A DNA stretch of 13,073 nt from an uncultured bacterium (GTDB lineage: Bacteria; Cloacimonadota; Cloacimonadia; Cloacimonadales; Cloacimonadaceae): contig CALDSN010000146.1 of assembly GCA_937924555.1 (NCBI GenBank), forward strand, positions 1-13,073, read 5' to 3'. How positions within the stretch are numbered: position 1 is the stretch's first letter; the number at the start of each line of letters is the position of its first letter. The position numbers were made by a program, and so were the translations under genes. The notes below the pieces were generated by a model, which searched no databases, was not told the DNA's origin, and saw only the letters and a program-made list of their open reading frames with translations. Of the stretch, positions 7,162 through 13,073 are shown piece after piece.

Positions 7162-7188
7162 TTAGCAGTCTCGTTTCGTGAGTGCTTA
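7162..7188. promoter_or_regulatory. CIRCE-like HrcA operator
   Basis: TTAGCAGTC-N9-GAGTGCTTA matches the CIRCE element TTAGCACTC-N9-GAGTGCTAA at 16 of 18 positions with the exact 9-nt spacer. CIRCE is bound by the heat-shock repressor HrcA, usually in front of groESL, dnaK or hrcA. Here it lies 68 bp upstream of hsp20 and about 255 bp upstream of the divergent DUF975 gene, so hsp20 is the likely target. T- and A-runs flank both arms. Confidence 0.75.
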
Positions 7189-7214
7189 TTTTTTTACTCC
7201 GCAGTAAAGTCTCC

Positions 7215-7321
7215 CCTATAGCTTGCCTATTGATATACGGTTGATATACCGTAGCGATTCCCAGTGTTATGCTGGGAGGCGCAACCGCATCTCTACCGTA
7301 ACCCCCCAAGCAAGCCATAGG
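7215..7321. repeat. Dyad-rich structured element in the hsp20/DUF975 spacer
   Basis: The ends pair as CCTATAGCTTGC (7215-7226) with GCAAGCCATAGG (7310-7321), 11 of 12 bases. Inside are a perfect 6-bp hairpin TACGGT/ACCGTA (7236-7241/7248-7253) and a longer hairpin whose core is TCCCAG/CTGGGA (7259-7264/7272-7277), extendable by GCG/CGC. A second ACCGTA copy (7295-7300) could pair with the same TACGGT. Adjacent direct copies of TTGATATAC are present. It may be a small interspersed palindromic element or a structured RNA; no copy number can be judged from one window. The 68-residue minus-strand ORF across it is not credible. Confidence 0.5.
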
Positions 7322-7381
7322 AAAGAAATACTTGTTTTTGTGCCTATCCTCGGTTTTTGACTTAGTATCGATAAATAGTGC

Positions 7382-7414
7382 TTGACTTCTCCAACGGCTT
7401 CAGGACTATATAAT
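7382..7414 (+). promoter_or_regulatory. Candidate promoter of the DUF975 gene
   Basis: GCTTGACT gives a -35-like TTGACT at 7382-7387, and a perfect TATAAT lies at 7409-7414, but the 21-nt spacing is long; the overlapping TATATA at 7407-7412 gives 19 nt. The -10 would place the transcript start about 22 nt before the start codon, with AGGAG at 7433-7437 as ribosome binding site. Confidence 0.45.
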
Positions 7415-7443
7415 TATGTGCAAGATTATGACAGGAGTCGATT

Positions 7444-8055
7444 ATGATATCAAGCGAAGAGATCAGGTCTGAAGCCAGAAGGATGTTAAACGGACAGTGG
7501 AATAACTGTGCCATCATCATGGTAATATACTACCTGCTTATGGGGGGCATCACGGCTATTCCGGTGATTGGTGCATTCGGGTTCATCTTTATCACGGGAC
7601 CCTTAGCCTTCGGTATGGCAGCCATTTTTCTCAAGCTTTCCCGGGGGGAGCATTTTGGCACTGAGACCCTGTTTAGGGGTTTGGATGATTACATGCGCAC
7701 CTTCAGTGCAGGACTGTTAATATGCCTATACACACTGCTTTGGACGCTGTTGTTGATAGTTCCGGGGATAATTGCTGGGCTATCCTACTCCATGACCTTT
7801 TTCATCCTGAACGACAACCCCAATATGAGTGCAAGTGATGCCCTAAAGTACTCGCAGGATATGATGCAGGGGCACAAAGCAGAGCTTTTTACGCTTATCT
7901 TGTCCTTCTTGGGATGGTTTATTCTGGGGATAATTGGTTGGGGAATCCCCTTCTTTTGGATTGGGTCATACTTCAATGCAGCGCTAACCGTGTTTTACCA
8001 GAATGTAAACACTGCCACCGACGAAGAGATAACCGGCTTTGTAAGCAGGGTTTAG
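7444..8055 (+). CDS. DUF975 family integral membrane protein
   Basis: This 203-residue polytopic membrane protein resembles the DUF975 family: an N-terminal SSEEIRSEARRMLNGQWN segment, hydrophobic helices at about 21-40, 43-63, 88-121 (two or one long, broken at PG 107-108), 147-166 and 168-186, and the family-type block SYSMTFFILNDNPNMSASDALKYS followed by MMQGHKAELF and a SFLGWFILG helix. The function of the family is unknown. It is the only plus-strand gene of the window. The ATG at 7444 is 6 nt after AGGAG. It converges on dprA with only 9 bp between the stops and no visible terminator, so the two transcripts probably overlap at their 3' ends. Confidence 0.85.
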   Translation: MISSEEIRSEARRMLNGQWNNCAIIMVIYYLLMGGITAIPVIGAFGFIFITGPLAFGMAAIFLKLSRGEHFGTETLFRGLDDYMRTFSAGLLICLYTLLWTLLLIVPGIIAGLSYSMTFFILNDNPNMSASDALKYSQDMMQGHKAELFTLILSFLGWFILGIIGWGIPFFWIGSYFNAALTVFYQNVNTATDEEITGFVSRV

Positions 8056-8064
8056 CATAGGTAG

Positions 8065-9159
8065 CTACAGTTTGATATAGCTGTTTCCGCTGCTCTTGGC
8101 GATCACACTCTTCAGTTCCAGGTTCAACAGCAGCACAGAGAGCTTGCCGAAACTGAAGCCGGTGAGCAGCATAAATTCGTCGAAGCTAATTTCGCGGCTA
8201 TCCCCGCTTAGGATGTCATAAATACGCTGTTCATCTTCATTCAATTGGGGTACAAGCTCCAGTTGCTGAGGGATATCCCTGCTGAAGCCCATTAGCTCGG
8301 AGACATCCTCGGCTGAGGTGATAATCCTTGCTCCCGCTTTGATGAGTTGGTTGGGACCCTGGGCGTTTATGTGGTTAATGTTCCCCGGCAGAGCAAAGAT
8401 GGGACGGTTTTGCTCCACTGCAAACTTGGCGGTTAACAAAGCTCCGCTGTCCGGAGGAGCTTCCACCACAAACACTGCCTGCGACAGGGCACTGATGATG
8501 CGGTTGCGGGCAGGAAAGTTCCAGCGTTCCACCTTGGTTCCAGGTTCATACTCGCTAACGAGGGCACCGTTTTGGGTAATCTTTTCCGCCAGTCCTTGGT
8601 TTGCGGGCGGGTAGATGCTGTCCAAGCCATGCGCCAGCACGGCAATGGTCTTGGTTTTAGCATGCAGGGCGCAGTTGTGGGCAATGGTATCTATCCCCAT
8701 CGCCAATCCGCTAATGATGGTGCAGCCATGCTCACACACGGGATGGATGCTCTTTTTACACATCTCATTGCCATAGGTGCTGGGTTTGCGGGTGCCAACC
8801 ACGGCAAGGCAGGGATTGCGCAATGCGGAAAGCAAATCGCCCTTGTAATATAACACAAGCGGAGGCATACTGATGCCCTTCAAACCGGACGGATAATCTG
8901 CATCGGTGTAGCAAAGAAAGTCTATCTGCCTGGTGCGGCAGGTATCCACTGCCTGATATATAGCTGCGGGTAATTGCTTTTGCGCAAGATACTCTGCCGT
9001 GGCGGGTTTAAGCAGCTTGGATTGGTATAGCTCGTGCTCTTCCTTACCCACAAACAGCGTGGGATCAGGATATGCCTTCAGAAGCTCCAATATCCCCTTG
9101 AGGTTTATCTCAGGTGCACTCTTTAGGCACAGCCAGGCTTCTAACTTGGCGAAGCTCAT
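8065..9159 (-). CDS. dprA: DNA-protecting/processing protein DprA (Smf)
   Basis: DprA binds incoming single-stranded DNA and loads RecA during natural transformation; in species without competence it is still widely conserved. The Rossmann-like core spans about 100-291 with VGTRKPSTYG (121-130), SGLAMGID (150-157), FPARNRIIS (215-223), SGALLTAKFA (238-247), FALPGN (255-260) and GPNQLIKAGA (268-277). The usual Arg of SGxARGID is Met here, a substitution tolerated in the family. A C-terminal winged-helix domain covers about 303-364, and the N-terminal region (1-90) is a helical SAM-like domain. The ATG at 9159 overlaps the obg stop as ATGA and has no clear ribosome binding site, so translation is probably coupled to obg. 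At 364 residues it is full length. Confidence 0.95.
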   Translation of the reverse strand: MSFAKLEAWLCLKSAPEINLKGILELLKAYPDPTLFVGKEEHELYQSKLLKPATAEYLAQKQLPAAIYQAVDTCRTRQIDFLCYTDADYPSGLKGISMPPLVLYYKGDLLSALRNPCLAVVGTRKPSTYGNEMCKKSIHPVCEHGCTIISGLAMGIDTIAHNCALHAKTKTIAVLAHGLDSIYPPANQGLAEKITQNGALVSEYEPGTKVERWNFPARNRIISALSQAVFVVEAPPDSGALLTAKFAVEQNRPIFALPGNINHINAQGPNQLIKAGARIITSAEDVSELMGFSRDIPQQLELVPQLNEDEQRIYDILSGDSREISFDEFMLLTGFSFGKLSVLLLNLELKSVIAKSSGNSYIKL

Positions 9160-10166
9160 TTGTTTTGCTGCAGGGTGCGATAGATAAGGTGTTTCAGCTC
9201 CTCCAGATTGCTGTTGCTTACTGATGACACCGCCATAATGTCTTCCCCGAACTGCTTCTTAAAACTCTTGTTTATGGTGCTTAGCCTTGCCGGGAGTTCT
9301 TCCTCGGGAAGGGTATCCGTCTTACTGATCACTATAAGATGAGGCTTCTTGTCCATAAAAGTGTCGTAAAGATGCAGCTCTCCCCTAAGGGTGCGATACA
9401 CTTCCAGAGGGTCGGGAGCAGCTATGTCTATCAGGAACAGCAGCATCCCGGTGCGTTGGATGTGGCGCAGGAACTGATGTCCCAAGCCTTTGCCCATGTG
9501 CGCACCTTCGATGATGCCGGGAATATCCGCCATCACGAAGCTCTTGTAATCCCCCACTCTAACCACACCAAGCATCGGCTCCAGAGTGGTGAATTCATAA
9601 TCTGCAATCTTGGGACGCGCAGAGGACAGCACGCTAAGCAGAGTAGATTTACCCGCATTCGGGAAGCCCACCAAGCCCACATCAGCCATCAGCTTCAGCA
9701 CAAATTCCAGCTCCAGTTCGTGGGTTTGCCCACCTGGGGTGGCGTGTCTGGGTGCCTGGTTGGTGGGGGTGGCGAAGTTGCTGTTGCCCTTGCCACCGTG
9801 TCCGCCATTGGAGAGAACAAGCTTCTCCCCCGCTACGGTAATATCGGCGAGCTTGATGCGCTTTTCATCTTCCAACACATAAACTTCCGTGCCCAGAGGT
9901 AAGCGCAAGGTGCAATCCTCACCGGATGCGCCTGTCTTTCTGCCACCGGCACCGTGTTTGCCGTTTTCCGCCTTGAAGCTCTTGCTATATCTATAATCTA
10001 ATAGTGTGTTTAGGTTGTTGTCACCCACAGCGACAATATCGCCGCCTCTACCACCGTCACCGCCATCCGGTCCGCCTTTGGGAACAAACTTCTCCCTGCG
10101 GAAACTTACGCTGCCATCTCCGCCATTACCGGCTTTGATGCGTACTCTTGCATAATCGATAAACAT
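9156..10166 (-). CDS. obg: Obg/CgtA family GTPase
   Basis: This is an essential ribosome-associated GTPase that acts in 50S subunit assembly and stress control. The glycine-rich Obg fold is at 1-158 and the G domain at about 159-330. G1 is GFPNAGKS (167-174), G3 is DIPG (214-217), and G5 is probably SSVS (314-317). The G4 motif, which sets guanine specificity and is normally NKxD, reads SKTD (281-284); a serine here is also known from Bacteroidetes-type Obg, so the protein is probably active. There is no C-terminal OCT extension, common for short Obg proteins of 330-340 residues. The start ATG at 10166 has a GGGAAG site about 10 nt upstream. The gene lies 15 nt behind the T9SS-sorted protein and overlaps dprA by 4 nt. 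Confidence 0.95.
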   Translation of the reverse strand: MFIDYARVRIKAGNGGDGSVSFRREKFVPKGGPDGGDGGRGGDIVAVGDNNLNTLLDYRYSKSFKAENGKHGAGGRKTGASGEDCTLRLPLGTEVYVLEDEKRIKLADITVAGEKLVLSNGGHGGKGNSNFATPTNQAPRHATPGGQTHELELEFVLKLMADVGLVGFPNAGKSTLLSVLSSARPKIADYEFTTLEPMLGVVRVGDYKSFVMADIPGIIEGAHMGKGLGHQFLRHIQRTGMLLFLIDIAAPDPLEVYRTLRGELHLYDTFMDKKPHLIVISKTDTLPEEELPARLSTINKSFKKQFGEDIMAVSSVSNSNLEELKHLIYRTLQQNK

Positions 10167-10181
10167 CTAAATATATCTTCC

Positions 10182-11639
10182 CTATTTGGTGATTACGAAC
10201 TTGTGGTTGATGCTGCGCTCATCCTGTTGCACCCGCAGGAAGTAAATCCCGGAGGCAAGTGAACACCCAAGCTGCATGCTCTGCTCGGTACCGCTTGGTA
10301 CACCACTGAACAAAGAGGCTATCTTCTGCCCCCTAACATTAAACAAATCCACCTTGGCAGGCTTATGCTCCAAGCCCTTTAACACAATCATCCCTTTGCC
10401 ATTGCTTGGATTGGGCATTTGGCAGATAATGGGAGCTTGGCAGTTACTTCCATCAGCCAATGAACTGGGGTTAAATACACCCGAAACAATATCTATACCG
10501 TTATCACTGAACCGCCATGTAACAGAGCCTTCATAGGCGGGAGGAATGCTTGCCATATACTCTGTGCCGCTGAACAGGTAATCCAAGGTTGATGCGGGAT
10601 ACACTGTACCGTCATCCGTCTGTACCTCTGCCACCAGAGGGAAATCTCCCTCGGCATCGCTATAGCGAATAGTGAACATTCCGCTAAAGCTGTCATAGTT
10701 GGGTTCGGAGCAAAGCGGAAGTGTATTGGCAGCAACCTGATAGACATTATCCATAAAGATGACTGCAGCGGGATTGCCATAATCACCGGCATCAATACTA
10801 AGCTCCGGACTAACGGTGACCGAAATGGTGGAAGCAGTGAAAGCAAGCCCATTATACTCATTGGGCCAAGCTCCGAAATCCGGGTCATTGGTGAGGTCAC
10901 TGATATTGCATGCCAAATGCAGCACTCCCCCACTTACCTGGGCTTGAATACTCGCCAAGCGTGTGAAGATAGGCAATTGGTTAACAGAGTCATAGCCCAC
11001 TTTATACAAGCCATTGGGCAATAGGATGGGCACGGAGGCATAGACCATGGCATAGGTGAGGGAATCTGCCAAGGCGGATTCACCATTGATGATGTTGCAC
11101 ATATAGCCATTGTAGCTGGTGAAGGAGTTCATCGTGGGGTATTGTCCGCTTACATTCTTAATGGAGAAATACAGCTTATTCTCTGTAGCCGCCACATAGG
11201 TCTCGCGAATATCCAGGTTTGGATTGGCGGTACCCAGCATATCCCCCTCGGGGTCTGTGCCGATTAGTGCCATTCCGCTGGTGGCAAGCGGGAAGCTGTC
11301 TGTATCGAAATATGCCGCATGCAGCAGGCTTATCACACCTTCCTCGGTGAGGGAACTGAATTGCAAGCGATAGCGCAATCTTTGCCCAAAACTGTAGGGT
11401 AATAGGGCTTCCAAGGTGCCGAACTCAATCTCTGAGGGAGTGGCACTGCTCCAAGCCCCATTTCCTGTGCGGTAAAAGCACTGGGTATCTCCGGTTAGCT
11501 CCGCAATACCTTGCCAACGAAGGTGGAGGTTCCCGGCTGCATCAACGGAGCTATGCCGCAACGAGCCATAGGGATTGTAAGCCTGTGCGCTAAGCAGCAC
11601 AAGCATCAAGGTAAAAAGTGTAACAAGCATTGCTTTCAT
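10182..11639 (-). CDS. Secreted protein with T9SS type A C-terminal sorting domain
   Basis: This 485-residue exported protein has no recognised catalytic domain. Residues 1-20 form a signal peptide ending AQA. The middle (about 21-400) is rich in beta-strand-type, aromatic and small polar residues and suggests one or more beta-sandwich domains; a TDPEGDMLGTANPNLDI stretch resembles the segment seen in secreted surface proteins with predicted sugar- or metal-binding beta domains. The last 80 residues are a T9SS type A sorting domain: PNPSNGKG, VDLFNVRGQKIASL, ASGIYFLRV and a final HKFVITK. The protein should cross the outer membrane by the type IX system and be anchored or released. The ATG at 11639 follows AAGGAG. 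It lies 24 nt behind the DUF1838 gene and 15 nt ahead of obg, and probably shares their transcript. Confidence 0.85.
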   Translation of the reverse strand: MKAMLVTLFTLMLVLLSAQAYNPYGSLRHSSVDAAGNLHLRWQGIAELTGDTQCFYRTGNGAWSSATPSEIEFGTLEALLPYSFGQRLRYRLQFSSLTEEGVISLLHAAYFDTDSFPLATSGMALIGTDPEGDMLGTANPNLDIRETYVAATENKLYFSIKNVSGQYPTMNSFTSYNGYMCNIINGESALADSLTYAMVYASVPILLPNGLYKVGYDSVNQLPIFTRLASIQAQVSGGVLHLACNISDLTNDPDFGAWPNEYNGLAFTASTISVTVSPELSIDAGDYGNPAAVIFMDNVYQVAANTLPLCSEPNYDSFSGMFTIRYSDAEGDFPLVAEVQTDDGTVYPASTLDYLFSGTEYMASIPPAYEGSVTWRFSDNGIDIVSGVFNPSSLADGSNCQAPIICQMPNPSNGKGMIVLKGLEHKPAKVDLFNVRGQKIASLFSGVPSGTEQSMQLGCSLASGIYFLRVQQDERSINHKFVITK

Positions 11640-11663
11640 AATAACTCCTTATTGCAAGCGGGT

Positions 11664-12530
11664 TTATTTGATCACGCCTTGATCAAGCAGCTTGCGGAAG
11701 TATGACCAACTGGTTTCGTTTGGTTCGCTCCAGTCCTGAGGTGGTGTGGCATATTCGGGCTTATGCGCCATCACATAATCTTTAATCTGCTTCGGCAAGG
11801 CTTCAAACCCGCCCTCAAGCTTCTTCCCGCGGCATACAAACACCAAAGAGCCTGGTCTGTCACCCATACGCATAAAGGGCATCCAAGGGCTGATGCGGTT
11901 CCATGTGATGTTCACGGGAACGGTTTTAAGTGCAGGATTCAACAGGTCACTCTTGCGGCTGAAGAACTGAAAGAACTCCGCAGCTTGATAGGTGTCGCTT
12001 TGCGAGAACTCCGCGAAATCCTTGCGGGGTAAGGGACTGGGATAGTAGGGGAATATCTCCAGATTGAACACCATGTCGTCCCCCAAATCGGTGGAAGGCA
12101 ATATCTGCCGGATATATGGCAGGGTCTCGGCATCAAAATTCATGTCCTGATTAACGGGATCATTCCATATCTGAACCACGGGAACATCGGTGTTGGTTAA
12201 GGGATTATGCCAGGTCTCCAGTATCTCTCCGCTGCGGTGGTCTTTGAAGAAAGCAGCCTCACGGGTAAGCAGGGTGAAGCCATGCTCCCCGGGAATGGTC
12301 TTGGCAATATTGAAGCCTTCAAAAGCGAACAATTCCATCCGCTTTTGTCCCGGAATCATGCTATATACTGTTCCCGTCCAGTGATACACCGTGGTGCCTC
12401 CATCGGCATCTCCACGCACTCGCATAAAAGCATCCATATAGTCTTGGGCTTTGCTCAAATCAACTGTTTGTCCGAACATCACACCCATGCCAAGCAGGCA
12501 TAGGGCAAGGACAATAATTACGTTTCGCAT
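11664..12530 (-). CDS. Exported DUF1838 family protein
   Basis: This 288-residue protein begins with a signal peptide (about 1-20, hydrophobic core IVLALCLLGMGVMF) and matches the DUF1838 pattern: RVRGDADGGTTVYHWTG near the mature N-terminus (38-54), then LFAFEGFN (67-74), REAAFFKDHRSGEILETW (90-107) with NPLTNTDVPVV and IWNDPVN after it. The biochemical function of DUF1838 is unknown. There is no Cys after the signal peptide that would make it a lipoprotein, and no C-terminal T9SS domain, so the periplasm is the likely location. The ATG at 12530 is 9 nt after GGAGGT. It is the first gene of the set leading to obg and dprA and has a good promoter in front. Confidence 0.75.
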   Translation of the reverse strand: MRNVIIVLALCLLGMGVMFGQTVDLSKAQDYMDAFMRVRGDADGGTTVYHWTGTVYSMIPGQKRMELFAFEGFNIAKTIPGEHGFTLLTREAAFFKDHRSGEILETWHNPLTNTDVPVVQIWNDPVNQDMNFDAETLPYIRQILPSTDLGDDMVFNLEIFPYYPSPLPRKDFAEFSQSDTYQAAEFFQFFSRKSDLLNPALKTVPVNITWNRISPWMPFMRMGDRPGSLVFVCRGKKLEGGFEALPKQIKDYVMAHKPEYATPPQDWSEPNETSWSYFRKLLDQGVIK

Positions 12531-12572
12531 CGTTCATTTACCTCCGGGACAGTTAGTTCTTCCCTTGTGCGG

Positions 12573-12601
12573 TATATTCTTATGCCTGCTAAATGTGTCA
12601 A
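12573..12601 (-). promoter_or_regulatory. Promoter of the DUF1838-T9SS protein-obg-dprA gene set
   Basis: On the minus strand a perfect TTGACA (12596-12601) is followed after 17 nt by AATATA (12573-12578); TATACC two bases further is an alternative -10. It lies about 35-70 nt upstream of the DUF1838 start. With gaps of 24, 15 and -4 nt between the four genes downstream and no terminator seen, it could serve all of them. Confidence 0.55.
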
Positions 12602-12648
12602 GCAAAATGGGAAAAGCAACCTTAGTCTTAACTGATGATTTCTGCTGC

Positions 12649-12982
12649 AAACCCTCACTTAAAACTTCAAATTGCACTCACTAGGTCATTTGATGTTATC
12701 ACATAGTAAAAAAACACGATATGTTTAGAGACATCTGCTTTGTCGGACATGGACATTCCCATGAAACAACCCGTTTTTATCACCAAAACTTCAAATCTCC
12801 CATCGCTTATTGAGGGACTTGGACACTTCCTTTGATTATTAGGAATCTTGCGCCATATACACAATAGAATGATCTGAAAGAAGTTGGAATATTATAGACC
12901 CTCTTTTCGTCTAGCTCATCTTCTTCTGGACTTGGACATTTGAAGTTTTGGTGATTGGATTTGAAGTTTTCAGTGAGGGTTT
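12649..12982. repeat. Foldback element with nested inverted repeats, MITE-like
   Basis: The outer arms 12649-12673 and 12958-12982 are inverted copies matching at 23 of 25 bases; each joins AAACCCTCACT to AAAACTTCAAAT. An inner pair, 12779-12796 and 12938-12955, is an exact 18-bp inverted repeat (ATCACCAAAACTTCAAAT). The core AAAACTTCAAAT thus occurs four times, twice in each orientation. A second motif, GGACWTGGACA, occurs three times in direct orientation (12745, 12815, 12928). No target-site duplication and no transposase are visible. It could be a non-autonomous mobile element or a lineage-specific intergenic repeat. Confidence 0.5.
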
Positions 12983-13073
12983 ATACTCTGCTCCGTCGCA
13001 ACAAGGTCATGTTGTAAAAGCAAGCATCCCCCCGAAATTAATAGGGCGAGATCTATGAGCTGTTTACTGGAGG

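Larger units (their letters stand above)
12531..13073. other. Region without a recognisable gene at the right edge
   Basis: This 543-bp stretch holds the promoter of the DUF1838 gene and the foldback element. No convincing protein, tRNA or rRNA gene is seen. A 65-residue minus-strand ORF (12667-12864) runs through the repeats and looks like chance. From the right edge, one minus-strand frame is open from 13071 to a stop at 12970 (33 codons, unrecognised), and an ATG at 13055 on the plus strand is open to the edge; either could be the end or start of an unseen neighbour, but neither can be supported. Confidence 0.6.

Noticed and set aside
7112..7318. 68-residue minus-strand ORF upstream of hsp20
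   Set aside because: It runs through the structured element, the CIRCE repeat and the hsp20 promoter, has no convincing ribosome binding site or recognisable domain, and is explained by repeat DNA.
8056..8064. Bidirectional terminator between the DUF975 gene and dprA
   Set aside because: Only 9 bp lie between the stops. GTAGCTAC nearby is palindromic but too short and has no T-run on either side.
9339..9902. 187-residue plus-strand ORF opposite obg
   Set aside because: It is a shadow of the obg reading frame; obg has all family motifs on the other strand.
12667..12864. 65-residue minus-strand ORF in the right intergenic region
   Set aside because: It lies inside the foldback element and its protein includes translated repeat motifs; no ribosome binding site and no family resemblance.
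13049..13054. AGATCT near the right end, resembling the start of the adapter
   Set aside because: Only six bases match and the next bases (ATGAGC) diverge from the adapter, so it is coincidence.
12970..13071. Possible 3' end of a minus-strand gene entering from the right edge
   Set aside because: Only 33 open codons with no recognisable motif, ending inside the inverted-repeat arm; an open frame of this length is expected by chance.
13055..13073. ATG open to the right edge on the plus strand
   Set aside because: Six codons cannot be evaluated and the upstream ribosome binding site is weak.

Overview
The window looks like one end of a metagenome or single-cell contig. Bases 1-39 match the 3' part of the Illumina TruSeq universal adapter, so native DNA starts at about base 40. 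The host is most likely a Gram-negative bacterium of the FCB group. The main evidence is a secreted protein with a type IX secretion (T9SS) type A C-terminal sorting domain (10182-11639), a second secreted protein of the FN3/endonuclease I type common in these lineages, a DUF3098-like/DUF58 pair, a Bacteroidetes-like Obg with SKTD in place of NKxD, and a GNAT/PlsC aminolipid gene pair. The gene mix and moderate GC suggest Candidatus Cloacimonadota in particular, but that is inference without a phylogeny.

Layout. All genes but one are on the minus strand, so transcription runs right to left. From the right: a 0.54-kb stretch without a recognisable gene (12531-13073) holds a 334-bp foldback structure with nested inverted repeats. 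Next is a closely spaced set with a TTGACA promoter: a secreted DUF1838 protein, a T9SS-sorted secreted protein, the GTPase Obg and the DNA-uptake/recombination protein DprA. The only plus-strand gene (7444-8055, DUF975 membrane protein) converges on dprA with 9 bp between them. A 349-bp divergent spacer (7095-7443) separates it from hsp20. That spacer holds a CIRCE-type HrcA operator and a 107-bp dyad-rich element. hsp20 ends in a clear intrinsic terminator.

A second compact cluster (6472 to 2339) has six genes: an OlsB/GlsB-like N-acyltransferase, a PlsC-like O-acyltransferase, a small two-helix membrane protein, a DUF58 protein, and the two subunits of an iron-sulfur class I fumarase. The first two probably make an acylated amino-acid membrane lipid. 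The last four are spaced so tightly (1-nt overlap, 1-nt gap, 6-nt gap) that they are almost certainly co-translated. Finally, a promoter drives a secreted FN3/endonuclease I protein whose 3' end is cut off by the adapter junction; its apparent stop codon is made partly by adapter sequence.

Most genes are ordinary housekeeping or envelope functions. I see no defence system, CRISPR array, RNA gene or complete mobile element. The items most worth a second look are the adapter junction, the foldback element at 12649-12982, the structured element at 7215-7321, the CIRCE site, the aminolipid gene pair, and the linkage of DUF58 to fumarase.
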